From: Gammaproteobacteria bacterium
GTDB taxonomy: Bacteria > Pseudomonadota > Gammaproteobacteria > Chromatiales > Chromatiaceae
DNA length: 13,257 nucleotides
NCBI GenBank assembly: GCA_008080925.1
Contig: VMDJ01000130.1
Coordinates: 1-13,257 of the forward strand
Direction: 5' to 3'
Positions 1 through 6,917 of this stretch are shown here, piece after piece. Below the pieces are notes generated by a model, which was not told the origin of the DNA, searched no databases, and saw only the letters and a list, made by a program, of their open reading frames with translations. A program made the translations under genes and the position numbers. Within the stretch, counting starts at the first letter, position 1. Every line of letters starts with the position of its first letter.

Positions 1-321
1 AGCATGGAAGATGTCGGTTTCGACAAGTCCACCACACAAGACATGCATGATGAGTTATTCGAGATTGTCACCGAGCGCTTCCCTGTCTTAAAAAATGCGC
101 CACTAGTGAAACATTGGTCCGGTTTACGCCCTAGCTCACCAGCAGGCGTGCCCTATATCGCGCAGCACCCCGAGATCGCGCAGCTCTATATAAACGCAGG
201 GCAATTCCGAAATGGCGTGGTACTCGGCGCAGCCTCGGCGCGGTTGATGAGCGATGTCATATTGAAACGCAGACCCATTGTTGATCCAAAACCTTATGGT
301 TGGACAACGCCTCGCGGGTAA
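1..321 (+). CDS. thiO: Glycine oxidase ThiO, C-terminal part (gene cut by window start)
   Basis: FAD-dependent amine oxidase of the ThiO/DAO family. It oxidises glycine to the imine (dehydroglycine) used with ThiS and ThiG to build the thiazole of thiamine. Only the last 106 codons are present; the family is about 350-370 residues, so the start lies upstream. The visible part opens with SMEDVGFDK, a stretch that sits mid-protein in ThiO. It continues with HWSGLRPSSPAGVPYIA and the C-terminal FAD/substrate signature AGQFRNGVVLGAASA, ending in the usual PIVDPKPY tail. The reading frame is open from base 1, so the ATG at base 4 is an internal methionine, not a start. The PTPS-like gene follows 42 bases downstream on the same strand and may be co-transcribed. 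Whether other thi genes lie upstream cannot be seen. The assignment to ThiO rather than another DAO-family oxidase rests on the FRNG and PIVDPxPY motifs. Confidence 0.88.
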   Translation, partial: SMEDVGFDKSTTQDMHDELFEIVTERFPVLKNAPLVKHWSGLRPSSPAGVPYIAQHPEIAQLYINAGQFRNGVVLGAASARLMSDVILKRRPIVDPKPYGWTTPRG

Positions 322-363
322 AGCTGCGTGCTAGGATTCTGACCTCTTAAAACAGGTGGTGTT

Positions 364-1191
364 GTGTCTGAATTATTTGTTCAACGTTTAACGGTTCTCG
401 ATTTTTCCTATCTAGATGTCGAGCGCGGCTTAGTCGGCGAAAGCTGGCAAGCGGATATCGTGCTGCAAGGCGACCTAGATGCTCAGGGCATGGTGCTTGA
501 TTTTGGTGATGTGAAAAAGATTACCAAGAAACTGATCGACGAACAGTTTGACCATAAGCTGCTTGTGCCTGAAAGCTCCCCCGCTTTTCAACAAGCCAGC
601 GAATGCCTCACCTTTACCTTAAATGATGGCAAAAAAATTATTCACTGCGCCCCCGACGATGCGGTGACGTTGATTCACGCTGATACGATCACACCTGAGA
701 CGGTTAGCCGCCAAATCATCGATACGCTCATGCCCTTAATGCCGAGCAACGTGTTATCCATTCAGATTCATTTGTGGCCAGAAAAAATCAGCGGTGCGTT
801 TTATCACTACAGTCACGGCTTAAAGTTGCATTGTGGTAACTGCCAACGTATTGCGCATGGTCATCGCTCGCGCATCGAGATACTGCGTAACGGTGAGCGT
901 GATAATGAACTTGAAGCACACTGGGCAACGCGTTGGCGCGATATTTATATTGGTACGCGCGAAGATCTGATCGACGAAACCGATGGCGACTACCGTTTTG
1001 CTTACACCAGCGCACAAGGCGCGTTTGCGCTGCAGCTACCCAAGTCAGATTGTTATTTGATTGATACCGAATCCACGGTTGAAAACATCGCGCAACATTT
1101 AGCGGATGCCCTAAAACACGAACACCCAGAAGATGACTTCCAGGTGCGTGCATTTGAAGGGGTCGATAAAGGCGCGATCGGTCGCGCTTAA
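364..1191 (+). CDS. Tandem two-domain 6-pyruvoyl-tetrahydropterin synthase / QueD-like protein
   Basis: 275 residues, about twice the size of QueD or PTPS (roughly 120-150), and readable as two fused T-fold units. Unit 1 (about 1-140) has the GMVLDFGDVKKI motif at 42-53 and the catalytic Asp-His as FDHKLL at 62-67, but GES stands where the zinc-binding HGH should be. Unit 2 (about 145-275) has the zinc and cysteine region (H151, C157, C160, H165-G-H167), STVENIAQHL at 237-246 and a C-terminal pterin-anchoring-type Glu (E265), but lacks recognisable GMV-DF and LDH motifs. Family members use zinc histidines, Cys and Asp-His to act on dihydroneopterin triphosphate. The likely role is therefore pterin chemistry for queuosine, folate or another pterin; the actual reaction is unknown. 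The GTG start is the only one available, since an in-frame TGA lies at 340-342 and no other start codon follows it. AGGTGG at 354-359 is the ribosome site. The gene is 42 bases after thiO and ends 7 bases from the convergent Sel1 gene. Confidence 0.8.
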   Translation: MSELFVQRLTVLDFSYLDVERGLVGESWQADIVLQGDLDAQGMVLDFGDVKKITKKLIDEQFDHKLLVPESSPAFQQASECLTFTLNDGKKIIHCAPDDAVTLIHADTITPETVSRQIIDTLMPLMPSNVLSIQIHLWPEKISGAFYHYSHGLKLHCGNCQRIAHGHRSRIEILRNGERDNELEAHWATRWRDIYIGTREDLIDETDGDYRFAYTSAQGAFALQLPKSDCYLIDTESTVENIAQHLADALKHEHPEDDFQVRAFEGVDKGAIGRA

Positions 1192-1198
1192 CCTACTT

Positions 1199-1642
1199 TT
1201 ACATATCGTCGAAGCCGGCTTTACGGAACCACTCACGCGCTTTCTCTTCATCGCGCTCAACACCGTTACCTTCGCGGTACATCATGCCGATGGTGGTCAT
1301 TGCACCTAGGAAGCCTTGATCAGCCGCTTTTAAAAACCACTCGATCGCTTTCTCGGCATTCTTTTCAACACACTCACCTTGCATGTACATAAAGCCTAAG
1401 CCGTGTTGTGCCAAGCCCATACCGGCTTCTGCTGCTGACTTCATATATTTAAACGCAAGCAGTTCGTTCTCGACCATACCTAAACCATTCTGCGCCATGA
1501 TGGCCATGCGGTATTGCGCTTCTGGATGTCCGTCATCCGCCAAGGGACCTAACAAGCTGGTGGCGGTGCCAAAGTGTTTTGCTTCGAAAGCCGCAATACC
1601 ACTGCTCAAGTCCATATCTAAAACGCCATTCTCTTCGCTCAT
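1199..1642 (-). CDS. Sel1-repeat (TPR-like) protein, small cytosolic
   Basis: 147-residue solenoid protein with no signal peptide or membrane segment. After a roughly 38-residue lead there are three Sel1-like repeats, at about 39-74 (HPEAQYRMA...AAEAG), 75-110 (LAQHGLGFMYMQG...KAADQG) and 111-143 (AMTTIGMMYREGNGVERD...RKAG). They show the typical A-x-x-x-L/I-G-x-x-Y/M spacing and the G-G-V-x-x-D/N-x-x-K-A-x-x-W-F helix-turn-helix pattern. Sel1 repeats mediate protein-protein contacts, and no partner can be read from the sequence. The ATG overlaps the stop of the upstream DUF4442 gene (ATGA, 1639-1642). A good Shine-Dalgarno (AAAGGA on the minus strand, about 1651-1656) lies inside that gene's 3' end, which points to translational coupling. 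A second Sel1 protein of similar style is encoded at 6240-6845. Confidence 0.85.
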   Translation of the reverse strand: MSEENGVLDMDLSSGIAAFEAKHFGTATSLLGPLADDGHPEAQYRMAIMAQNGLGMVENELLAFKYMKSAAEAGMGLAQHGLGFMYMQGECVEKNAEKAIEWFLKAADQGFLGAMTTIGMMYREGNGVERDEEKAREWFRKAGFDDM

Positions 1643-2133
1643 TGCTCTGTTCCTTTTGTTGGGCGATATCCCATCGGGCGTATCGCAACCACGTTAACCA
1701 CCGAGACGCACTGCTGCCCATTGGCATCGTACAGCCCAAATTCAAAACTTGGCGTTGCACGGTTGCGTTGCTCAAGTTGCTGTTTTATCCACGCTTCGAT
1801 CTGTGGATCTAAATCAAAACGTAATTCCAGATCAGTACGCGCTTCTTTGACAAAGTTTATCTCGAGTGCGCGTGTCCAGAGTTGATAACCGGGAAACACT
1901 TTATTGCATACCAATGCGGGAATCGGATCGGCTAGCGAAGCGATCGACCCACCAAACATGCCACCACCCGGGTTTTGATTGAACGAATTCAAGGGTAGCT
2001 TTATGCGCACCTGACGCCAATCATCACTGATCCGCTCGACCTTGATTCCCATGGCACGGAAAGGCGGAAACCACATCAGTCGTCGCGCCGGCGTGACAAA
2101 GGGCAGTCGCCGAATCCATCTTGGAATTTCCAT
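1639..2133 (-). CDS. DUF4442 hotdog-fold (thioesterase-like) protein
   Basis: 164 residues, the normal size for a single hotdog domain. The sequence follows the DUF4442 family: WFPPFRAMGIKVERIS near the start, then RVRIKLPLNSFNQN, the glycine-rich GGGMFGGSIASLADPIPALV over the central helix, and a LEINFVKEARTDLELRFDL strand. DUF4442 proteins resemble PaaI/YiiD acyl-CoA thioesterases, but no member I can recall has a firm physiological substrate, so hydrolysis of an acyl thioester is a family inference. No signal peptide is visible, so it is probably cytosolic, perhaps with an amphipathic N-terminus (IPRWIRRLPF). It is the first gene of a two-gene unit with the Sel1 gene and is divergent from glcF across 88 bases. 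Confidence 0.8.
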   Translation of the reverse strand: MEIPRWIRRLPFVTPARRLMWFPPFRAMGIKVERISDDWRQVRIKLPLNSFNQNPGGGMFGGSIASLADPIPALVCNKVFPGYQLWTRALEINFVKEARTDLELRFDLDPQIEAWIKQQLEQRNRATPSFEFGLYDANGQQCVSVVNVVAIRPMGYRPTKGTEQ

Positions 2134-2221
2134 GATTTATACCATTCTCTTGGCGTCTTCTAGCCGCGCCACGCTAAGGGTTGTTTGCTATGCTTGCGCG
2201 AAAGTTTACTTCACCTGAACC

Positions 2222-3439
2222 ATGCAAACAGCCCTCGCCGATTTTATTAAGAACAGCCCAGATGGCCCGATCGCCGATAAGATTCTGCGCGCCTGTGTGC
2301 ATTGTGGCTTTTGTACCGCGACCTGCCCGACCTATCAGCTGCTCGGTGATGAGCTCGATGGGCCACGTGGACGCATCTACCAAATCAAACAACTGTTCGA
2401 AGGTGCAGCGCCGACTCACAGCATGCAGGTGCATCTCGATCGCTGTTTGACCTGCCGCTCTTGTGAGACCACCTGTCCTTCCGGTGTGACGTATCACACG
2501 CTGCTAGATCTGGGTCGCGAGCATCTTGAGAAGCTTCAACCGCGCCCACTGAGCCAACGGATCTTTCGCGCAACCTTGCGTACGGTATTTGCAACGCCGA
2601 AACGCTTTGGCCCTTTGTTAGCGATGGCACGTCTCGCACGTCCCATGTTGCCACGTAAGCTGCGTAACAAAGTATTACCGACGCCACGGCGCATTGCTGA
2701 GCCAACACAACAGACCGAGCGCACGATGCTGGTGTTAGATGGTTGTGTGCAGCCGGCGTTAGCGCCACAAATCAATCAATCGATGCGTCGCATTTTGGCG
2801 CACTTGAAGATCAACCTGGTTACGGTGAATCCGGGTAGTTGCTGTGGTGCCTTACCGCATCATTTGAGCGATAGCGAGAAAGCGCGCGAGATGGCCAAGG
2901 CCAATATCGATGCGTGGATGCCTTGGGTTGAAAAAGGTGCAGAGGCGATTGTTGTTACTGCCTCAGGTTGTGGCGCCCAAGTGAAAGATTACCCCTCACT
3001 TCTAGCTCACGATACGGCATATCTCGAGAAGGCGAAAAAGATTGCTGCCTTAGCGAAAGACCCGGTCGAGATTTTAGCCGCTGAAGATTTATCGCAACTA
3101 CCACTGACACCCTCGAGTGAGCTGACGGCTGTGCATACGCCCTGCACTTTGCAGCATGCATTAAAGCTAAACGGACACATCGAAACCGTGATGCAACAAC
3201 TGGGCTATAACCTCACTACCGTCGCTGAAGGCCATTTATGTTGTGGTTCTGCGGGCACCTATGCACTGACGCAACCTGAGTTATCGCAGCAACTGCGCAC
3301 AAAAAAACTGGCTGCACTCAGCGTCAATAAACCGGCACGCATTGTGACTGCCAACATTGGTTGTTTATCGCATCTACAAGATGGCGAAGCGCCACCGGTG
3401 ATCCATTGGGTTGATCTTTTAGAGCAAGACTTAGCCTAA
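2222..3439 (+). CDS. glcF: Glycolate oxidase iron-sulfur subunit GlcF
   Basis: 405 residues, close to E. coli GlcF (407), and near-identical to it in the ferredoxin-like region. In the GlcDEF complex it passes electrons from FAD-dependent glycolate oxidation to glyoxylate into the respiratory chain. Two 4Fe-4S motifs are intact: C25-x2-C28-x2-C31-x3-C35-P and C75-x2-C78-x2-C81-x3-C85-P, joined by the conserved LLGDELDGPRGRI. Two CCG-type cysteine-rich domains follow, with C207-C208-G and C340-C341-G plus C175, C250, C308 and C381. The start MQTALADF matches E. coli MQTQL; no strong Shine-Dalgarno precedes it. It stands alone here: glcD and glcE are not beside it, the upstream neighbour is divergent and the downstream neighbour is convergent. 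Its last 9 bases overlap the 3' end of the phosphatase gene. Another GlcF/LldE-like Fe-S subunit is possible but less likely. Confidence 0.93.
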   Translation: MQTALADFIKNSPDGPIADKILRACVHCGFCTATCPTYQLLGDELDGPRGRIYQIKQLFEGAAPTHSMQVHLDRCLTCRSCETTCPSGVTYHTLLDLGREHLEKLQPRPLSQRIFRATLRTVFATPKRFGPLLAMARLARPMLPRKLRNKVLPTPRRIAEPTQQTERTMLVLDGCVQPALAPQINQSMRRILAHLKINLVTVNPGSCCGALPHHLSDSEKAREMAKANIDAWMPWVEKGAEAIVVTASGCGAQVKDYPSLLAHDTAYLEKAKKIAALAKDPVEILAAEDLSQLPLTPSSELTAVHTPCTLQHALKLNGHIETVMQQLGYNLTTVAEGHLCCGSAGTYALTQPELSQQLRTKKLAALSVNKPARIVTANIGCLSHLQDGEAPPVIHWVDLLEQDLA

Positions 3440-4243
3440 CGACTCGTTGATATAGGCAAGCCATTGTTGCCAATGCGATGCTGAGGTCGCCCCCATACCG
3501 ATATGCGGTTTGAGGTTCCAACCACTTTGTGGTGTGCCCGCATAATCTTTCATCACACCGCCAAAGCCACCGGCTTCACGGAACACTAAACTGCCTGCAG
3601 CAAAATCCCATAAGCGCTGGCCACCATGCAGATAGACCTGCACACGACTGGCGGCAAGCCAACACCAATCGAGTGCAACCGATCCATAGTTACGTTGTGA
3701 ACGAAAAGGTGCACCTTTGGAGATATGTTCGATAAAGGCTTTTGGCAGGCGCTTCATGTCAACCATTGCCATGGTCTTACTTAATTCATCGACCACTGGC
3801 TTAACATGTAGGTGCTTACCATTCAGCCACGCGCCCTCACCTGCGAGCGCACTGAAGCATTCATCACGCGTTGGATCGTAAACAATACCCGCTTGGAGCT
3901 TACCGTCTTGCACCAAGCCCGCTGACACCGCGAAGTACGGAATACTCGAGGCAAAATTGGCGGTGCCATCGAGTGGATCGAGCAGCCAAAGACCATCACC
4001 GGGGTTGGCGAGCTTATCGAGCTGCTGCGCTTCGGTCATTTCCTCGCCAAGCACCTCAAAGGTAGGCCATTGCTGAGTGAGCTCAGCAATCAAACGCTGC
4101 TGCGTTGCCAGATCTGCTTCGGTGAGCACGCTTCCATCCGCTTTTTCGGCTATCTCAACCCGTTCAAAGCGTGGCATCAACTCTTCTTGCGCCACTTTTC
4201 GAATCAGCTGCTCTAGGGTGGTTAGTTGTTCTCGATCAAACAT
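3431..4243 (-). CDS. Inositol monophosphatase family protein (SuhB/CysQ superfamily)
   Basis: 270 residues, the usual length for this Mg-dependent phosphatase family. The metal-binding set is complete: SVLTEADLATQ at 39-49, G66-E67-E68, the motif-A core D89-P-L-D92-G-T-A-N-F, and motif B W212-D213-F-A-A-G. Known relatives hydrolyse inositol-1-phosphate (SuhB), 3'-phosphoadenosine 5'-phosphate (CysQ) or histidinol phosphate (HisN-type). DPLDGTANF differs from the DPIDGTTNF typical of SuhB, and the whole protein is not close enough to any one of these to fix the substrate, so I give no gene symbol. It has no signal peptide and is probably cytosolic. It is a single-gene unit, convergent with glcF by 9 overlapping bases and divergent from slt over 83 bases. 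Confidence 0.88.
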   Translation of the reverse strand: MFDREQLTTLEQLIRKVAQEELMPRFERVEIAEKADGSVLTEADLATQQRLIAELTQQWPTFEVLGEEMTEAQQLDKLANPGDGLWLLDPLDGTANFASSIPYFAVSAGLVQDGKLQAGIVYDPTRDECFSALAGEGAWLNGKHLHVKPVVDELSKTMAMVDMKRLPKAFIEHISKGAPFRSQRNYGSVALDWCWLAASRVQVYLHGGQRLWDFAAGSLVFREAGGFGGVMKDYAGTPQSGWNLKPHIGMGATSASHWQQWLAYINESLG

Positions 4244-4326
4244 GTTTTTATCTCTGTGTTAGCGGTCGGGCTCGAGGAATTTTCCGCATTGCATATTCTT
4301 TATAGAGTGCTTAGTGTGCCTTACCG

Positions 4327-6243
4327 ATGAGACATCTTGCCCTTTTTCTTCTGCTGATTTTACTGAGCTTAAGCAGTCATGCCAAAGCCACGTCTCCGAC
4401 TCTCGAAGAACAGCGCCAACTCTTTCTTGATGCCGAACAAGCTCTGGATGCTGGGCGAATTAGCACTTATCGAAGTTTCAAAAAACGTTTAGGCGATTAC
4501 CCGCTTGTACCCTACTTGGAACAGCAGGAACTGAAACGTCGCTTTCGTCGCTTACCAAAAAAAGATATCGCAGCGTTTCTTGAAAAATATAAAGGCACAC
4601 CAATTGCCGACGAGCTACGTCAAGATTGGTTAGAGCAGCTCGCTCGAAAAGGTCACTGGAAGAGCTATCTTGAATTCTATACCCCGCAAAGCGATGTCGG
4701 TCGACAATGTAAATTTGTTCGAGCACTGATCCGCACCGGTAAAGCAGAGCAAGGTTACGCACACGTTAAACGCCTGTGGCTTGATGGTGATTCTCAGCCA
4801 AGCACCTGTGATGGCATCTTTGCGGCATGGGAAAAAAAAAGCTTTCTCTCACGTGATTTGATCTGGGCGCGCATTGAATTGGCGATGGAGAAAAACAATT
4901 GGCGCTTAGCTCGTTTTTTATCGCGCAAGCTGACACCAAATGATCGTCGTTGGGTAACACGTTGGACTAAGCTGCATCGCTCACCACTCTTAGCTAAGCG
5001 ACTGTATAAATACACCAAGCCACATCCGTATCGCGATCAAATCATGGCGCATACGATCAAACGCTTATCGTTAAAAAAACCACTAGAAGCCCTAGAGCAT
5101 TGGCAAAAGCTAAAAGCTAAGTTTGGTTTTGCCGAGGCATTAATCACCCCCACCGAACGTTATTTGGGTTTGATGCTGGAACGCGAGAAAGATCCCCGCG
5201 CCTTCACCTTTTTGCAAACTCTGCCCTTAGCCGCTGATGACGAACGCTTGCTTACCGCCAAGCTTCGATCTGCGTTGGTACATTCCAATTGGTCGCAAGT
5301 CGTTATGCTGCTCGAGAAAGTGCCAAGCAAAGAGGTATGGCAATACTGGCTTGCGCGGGCATATCAAGAAACCGGCCAAACTAGCAAAGCGAAATTAGCT
5401 TTTGAGTTGCTCGCTAATGAACGCTCTTACTATGGCTTCCTTGCTGCAGATATTGTTAATAAGCCGTATCACTTGGCGCATATTAATACACCGGTTAGCC
5501 AAATCTCACTGGATAAGCAAAAGAACAATCTAGGCATTCAACGTGCGATTGAACTGCATGCGCATGAGCGTTTTATCGATGCGCGTCGCGAATGGAACTA
5601 CGCAACTAAGGGATTAGTGAACGGTGATCTGCAAGCCGCTTCATTGGTCGCAGAAGAAGCAGGATGGCATGACCAAGCGATCTTTACGCTTGCCCAAACT
5701 GCCTATTGGGACGATTTAGAACTGCGCTTTCCTTTGCATCACGACGATCTGATCAACGAAGCAGCCAAAGACTTCACGTTAGACCCCTCATGGATCTATG
5801 CGGTGATTCGACAAGAGAGCGCTTTTCGTCAAGATGCACGCTCACATGTTGGCGCAGTCGGATTAATGCAATTGATGCCATCGACTGCGCGACGTGTTGC
5901 TAAGGGCATGCTGAACCAACGCGCACCTAAGACAAAACAACTACTCGAAGCTGAAACCAACATCTCGTTGGGCAGTGCTTATCTCAATCAGCTCAGTCAG
6001 CAATATGACGGCAATATCGTTTTGGCTACCGCAGGCTATAACGCGGGACCTTTGAATGTGGATAGATGGCTTGGCGAAACCGAACTGCCAGCGGATGTAT
6101 GGATAGAACTTATCCCCTTCCACGAAACACATCGTTATGTACGCAGCGTGTTGAGCTATATGGTGATTTACGACAAGCGCCGCGGCACAAAGGTCACGCG
6201 ATTAAGTGATCGCATCCAAGCGATACCTAAAGCGGAAGATTAA
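4327..6243 (+). CDS. slt: Soluble lytic murein transglycosylase Slt70
   Basis: 638 residues (E. coli Slt70 is 645). It is a periplasmic enzyme that cleaves the MurNAc-GlcNAc bond of peptidoglycan to give 1,6-anhydro-muropeptides. Residues 1-19 or 1-21 form a signal peptide: MRH, a leucine-rich core, then SHA-KA for signal peptidase I. Residues about 25-450 are the alpha-helical U/L superhelix. The C-terminal SLT domain carries the catalytic E497 in the QESAF motif (E478 in E. coli), G512-L-M-Q-L-M-P-S-T-A, the A569-G-Y-N-A-G-P motif and the closing PFHETHRYVRSVL, where the usual ETR is ETH. Codons 169-171 include an uninterrupted A9 tract (4832-4840). The gene is monocistronic and divergent from the phosphatase gene. 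Its stop shares a TTAA with the stop of the convergent Sel1 gene. Confidence 0.94.
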   Translation: MRHLALFLLLILLSLSSHAKATSPTLEEQRQLFLDAEQALDAGRISTYRSFKKRLGDYPLVPYLEQQELKRRFRRLPKKDIAAFLEKYKGTPIADELRQDWLEQLARKGHWKSYLEFYTPQSDVGRQCKFVRALIRTGKAEQGYAHVKRLWLDGDSQPSTCDGIFAAWEKKSFLSRDLIWARIELAMEKNNWRLARFLSRKLTPNDRRWVTRWTKLHRSPLLAKRLYKYTKPHPYRDQIMAHTIKRLSLKKPLEALEHWQKLKAKFGFAEALITPTERYLGLMLEREKDPRAFTFLQTLPLAADDERLLTAKLRSALVHSNWSQVVMLLEKVPSKEVWQYWLARAYQETGQTSKAKLAFELLANERSYYGFLAADIVNKPYHLAHINTPVSQISLDKQKNNLGIQRAIELHAHERFIDARREWNYATKGLVNGDLQAASLVAEEAGWHDQAIFTLAQTAYWDDLELRFPLHHDDLINEAAKDFTLDPSWIYAVIRQESAFRQDARSHVGAVGLMQLMPSTARRVAKGMLNQRAPKTKQLLEAETNISLGSAYLNQLSQQYDGNIVLATAGYNAGPLNVDRWLGETELPADVWIELIPFHETHRYVRSVLSYMVIYDKRRGTKVTRLSDRIQAIPKAED

Positions 6244-6845
6244 TTATCTTTTCCCAACATTGAGCTACGTGCTTGCTCAATCTCTTCTGGCGTCATCTGC
6301 GCTAATAAATGCTTAATGTAATCTTCAGCACGCTTACTGCCGTTGCTATCAGCCAACATCAACCATTGCAGTGCCACGATGGGATCACGCTCGACTTGTT
6401 TGCCATCCATCAACATACGACCTAAAGCAAACTGCGCTGCGCCAAAGTTTTTATTAGCCGCTTCGGTGTAATAGTGAATAGCTTTAGCGATGTCTTTTTC
6501 AGCGCCGTATTGCGCAAAGCGATACATGGTACCGACAACATACATGGCTTTAACCGATCCATGATCGGCAGCAAGTTGATACAACTCACGCGCTTTGGCT
6601 TCGTCGGTATCGACACCCGAACCATTCGCATACATCCACGCCATGGTGATCAAAGCATCTTCGTGCCCTTGGCGAGCGGATTGTTTGAACCATGCCATCG
6701 CTTGCTCACGATCGAGCTCAACGCCTTCACCATTGCCATATAAAACACCCAAGCGGAATTGCGCTTCAGCGTCGCCGCTTTCGGCCACGGTGCGAAGTTT
6801 TGCCAGCATCTCTGGCGTTACGGTATTGGGAGTTTCTTCTGCCAT
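6240..6845 (-). CDS. Sel1-repeat (TPR-like) protein, cytosolic
   Basis: 201 residues, with no signal peptide or membrane helix. Four Sel1-like repeats can be placed: about 25-60 (DAEAQFRLGVLYGNGEGVELD), 61-96 (ITMAWMYANGSGVDTDEAKA), 97-133 (MYVVGTMYRFAQYGAEKD) and 134-169 (AQFALGRMLMDGKQVERD). A charged helical tail contains MTPEEIEQA. Such solenoids are protein-interaction scaffolds; no enzymatic residue is apparent and no partner can be inferred. It lies downstream of rsd on the same strand, 71 bases away. That gap holds a hairpin and a possible promoter, so the gene may be transcribed both with rsd and alone. An AGAGGTGG ribosome site (about 6858-6865) is 12 bases from the ATG, rather far. 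It is stylistically similar to the Sel1 gene at 1199-1642, probably a distant paralogue. Confidence 0.87.
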   Translation of the reverse strand: MAEETPNTVTPEMLAKLRTVAESGDAEAQFRLGVLYGNGEGVELDREQAMAWFKQSARQGHEDALITMAWMYANGSGVDTDEAKARELYQLAADHGSVKAMYVVGTMYRFAQYGAEKDIAKAIHYYTEAANKNFGAAQFALGRMLMDGKQVERDPIVALQWLMLADSNGSKRAEDYIKHLLAQMTPEEIEQARSSMLGKDN

Positions 6846-6875
6846 CTGTTTACTTAACCACCTCTAAGGCGCGGC

Positions 6876-6881
6876 AGTATA
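6876..6881 (-). promoter_or_regulatory. Possible -10 element for the second Sel1 gene
   Basis: On the minus strand TATACT matches the sigma-70 -10 consensus at five of six positions and lies about 31 bases upstream of the Sel1 ATG. No good -35 is present at the right distance. GCGGCAG occurs on the plus strand at 6871-6877 and again at 6888-6894, flanking this element. This is inference from sequence only. Confidence 0.3.
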
Positions 6882-6892
6882 GACAAAGCGGC

Positions 6893-6917
6893 AGCGGGTT
6901 TCTGCGTTAAACCCGCT
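6893..6917 (-). repeat. Nine-base-pair hairpin at the rsd stop codon
   Basis: AGCGGGTTT (6893-6901) and AAACCCGCT (6909-6917) are perfect reverse complements separated by 7 bases. In rsd sense the hairpin starts at the last base of the TGA stop. No T-run follows on either strand, so it is not a standard intrinsic terminator. It could stabilise the rsd mRNA end, attenuate read-through into the Sel1 gene, or bind a protein. Confidence 0.5.

Noticed and set aside
4..321. ATG at base 4 as the start of a short complete protein
   Set aside because: The frame is open to the window edge, and the sequence around this Met matches the middle of ThiO, so this is the truncated end of a longer gene.
788..1153. 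121-residue open frame on the minus strand inside the PTPS-like gene
   Set aside because: It lies antisense within a gene with clear motifs, has no recognisable domain or ribosome site, and its composition (many His, Arg and Cys) is typical of a shadow frame.
2134..2221. Sigma-70 promoters between the DUF4442 gene and glcF
   Set aside because: Only weak matches (TATGCT on plus; TATAAA too close to the minus-strand ATG) without -35 partners, so no specific site is supportable.
4244..4326. Promoter for slt around TATAGA at 4301-4306
   Set aside because: Four of six -10 matches and no acceptable -35 at a 16-18 base spacing; too weak to list.
6893..6917. Rho-independent terminator after rsd
   Set aside because: The stem is good, but no run of T follows on either strand, so I list it only as a hairpin.
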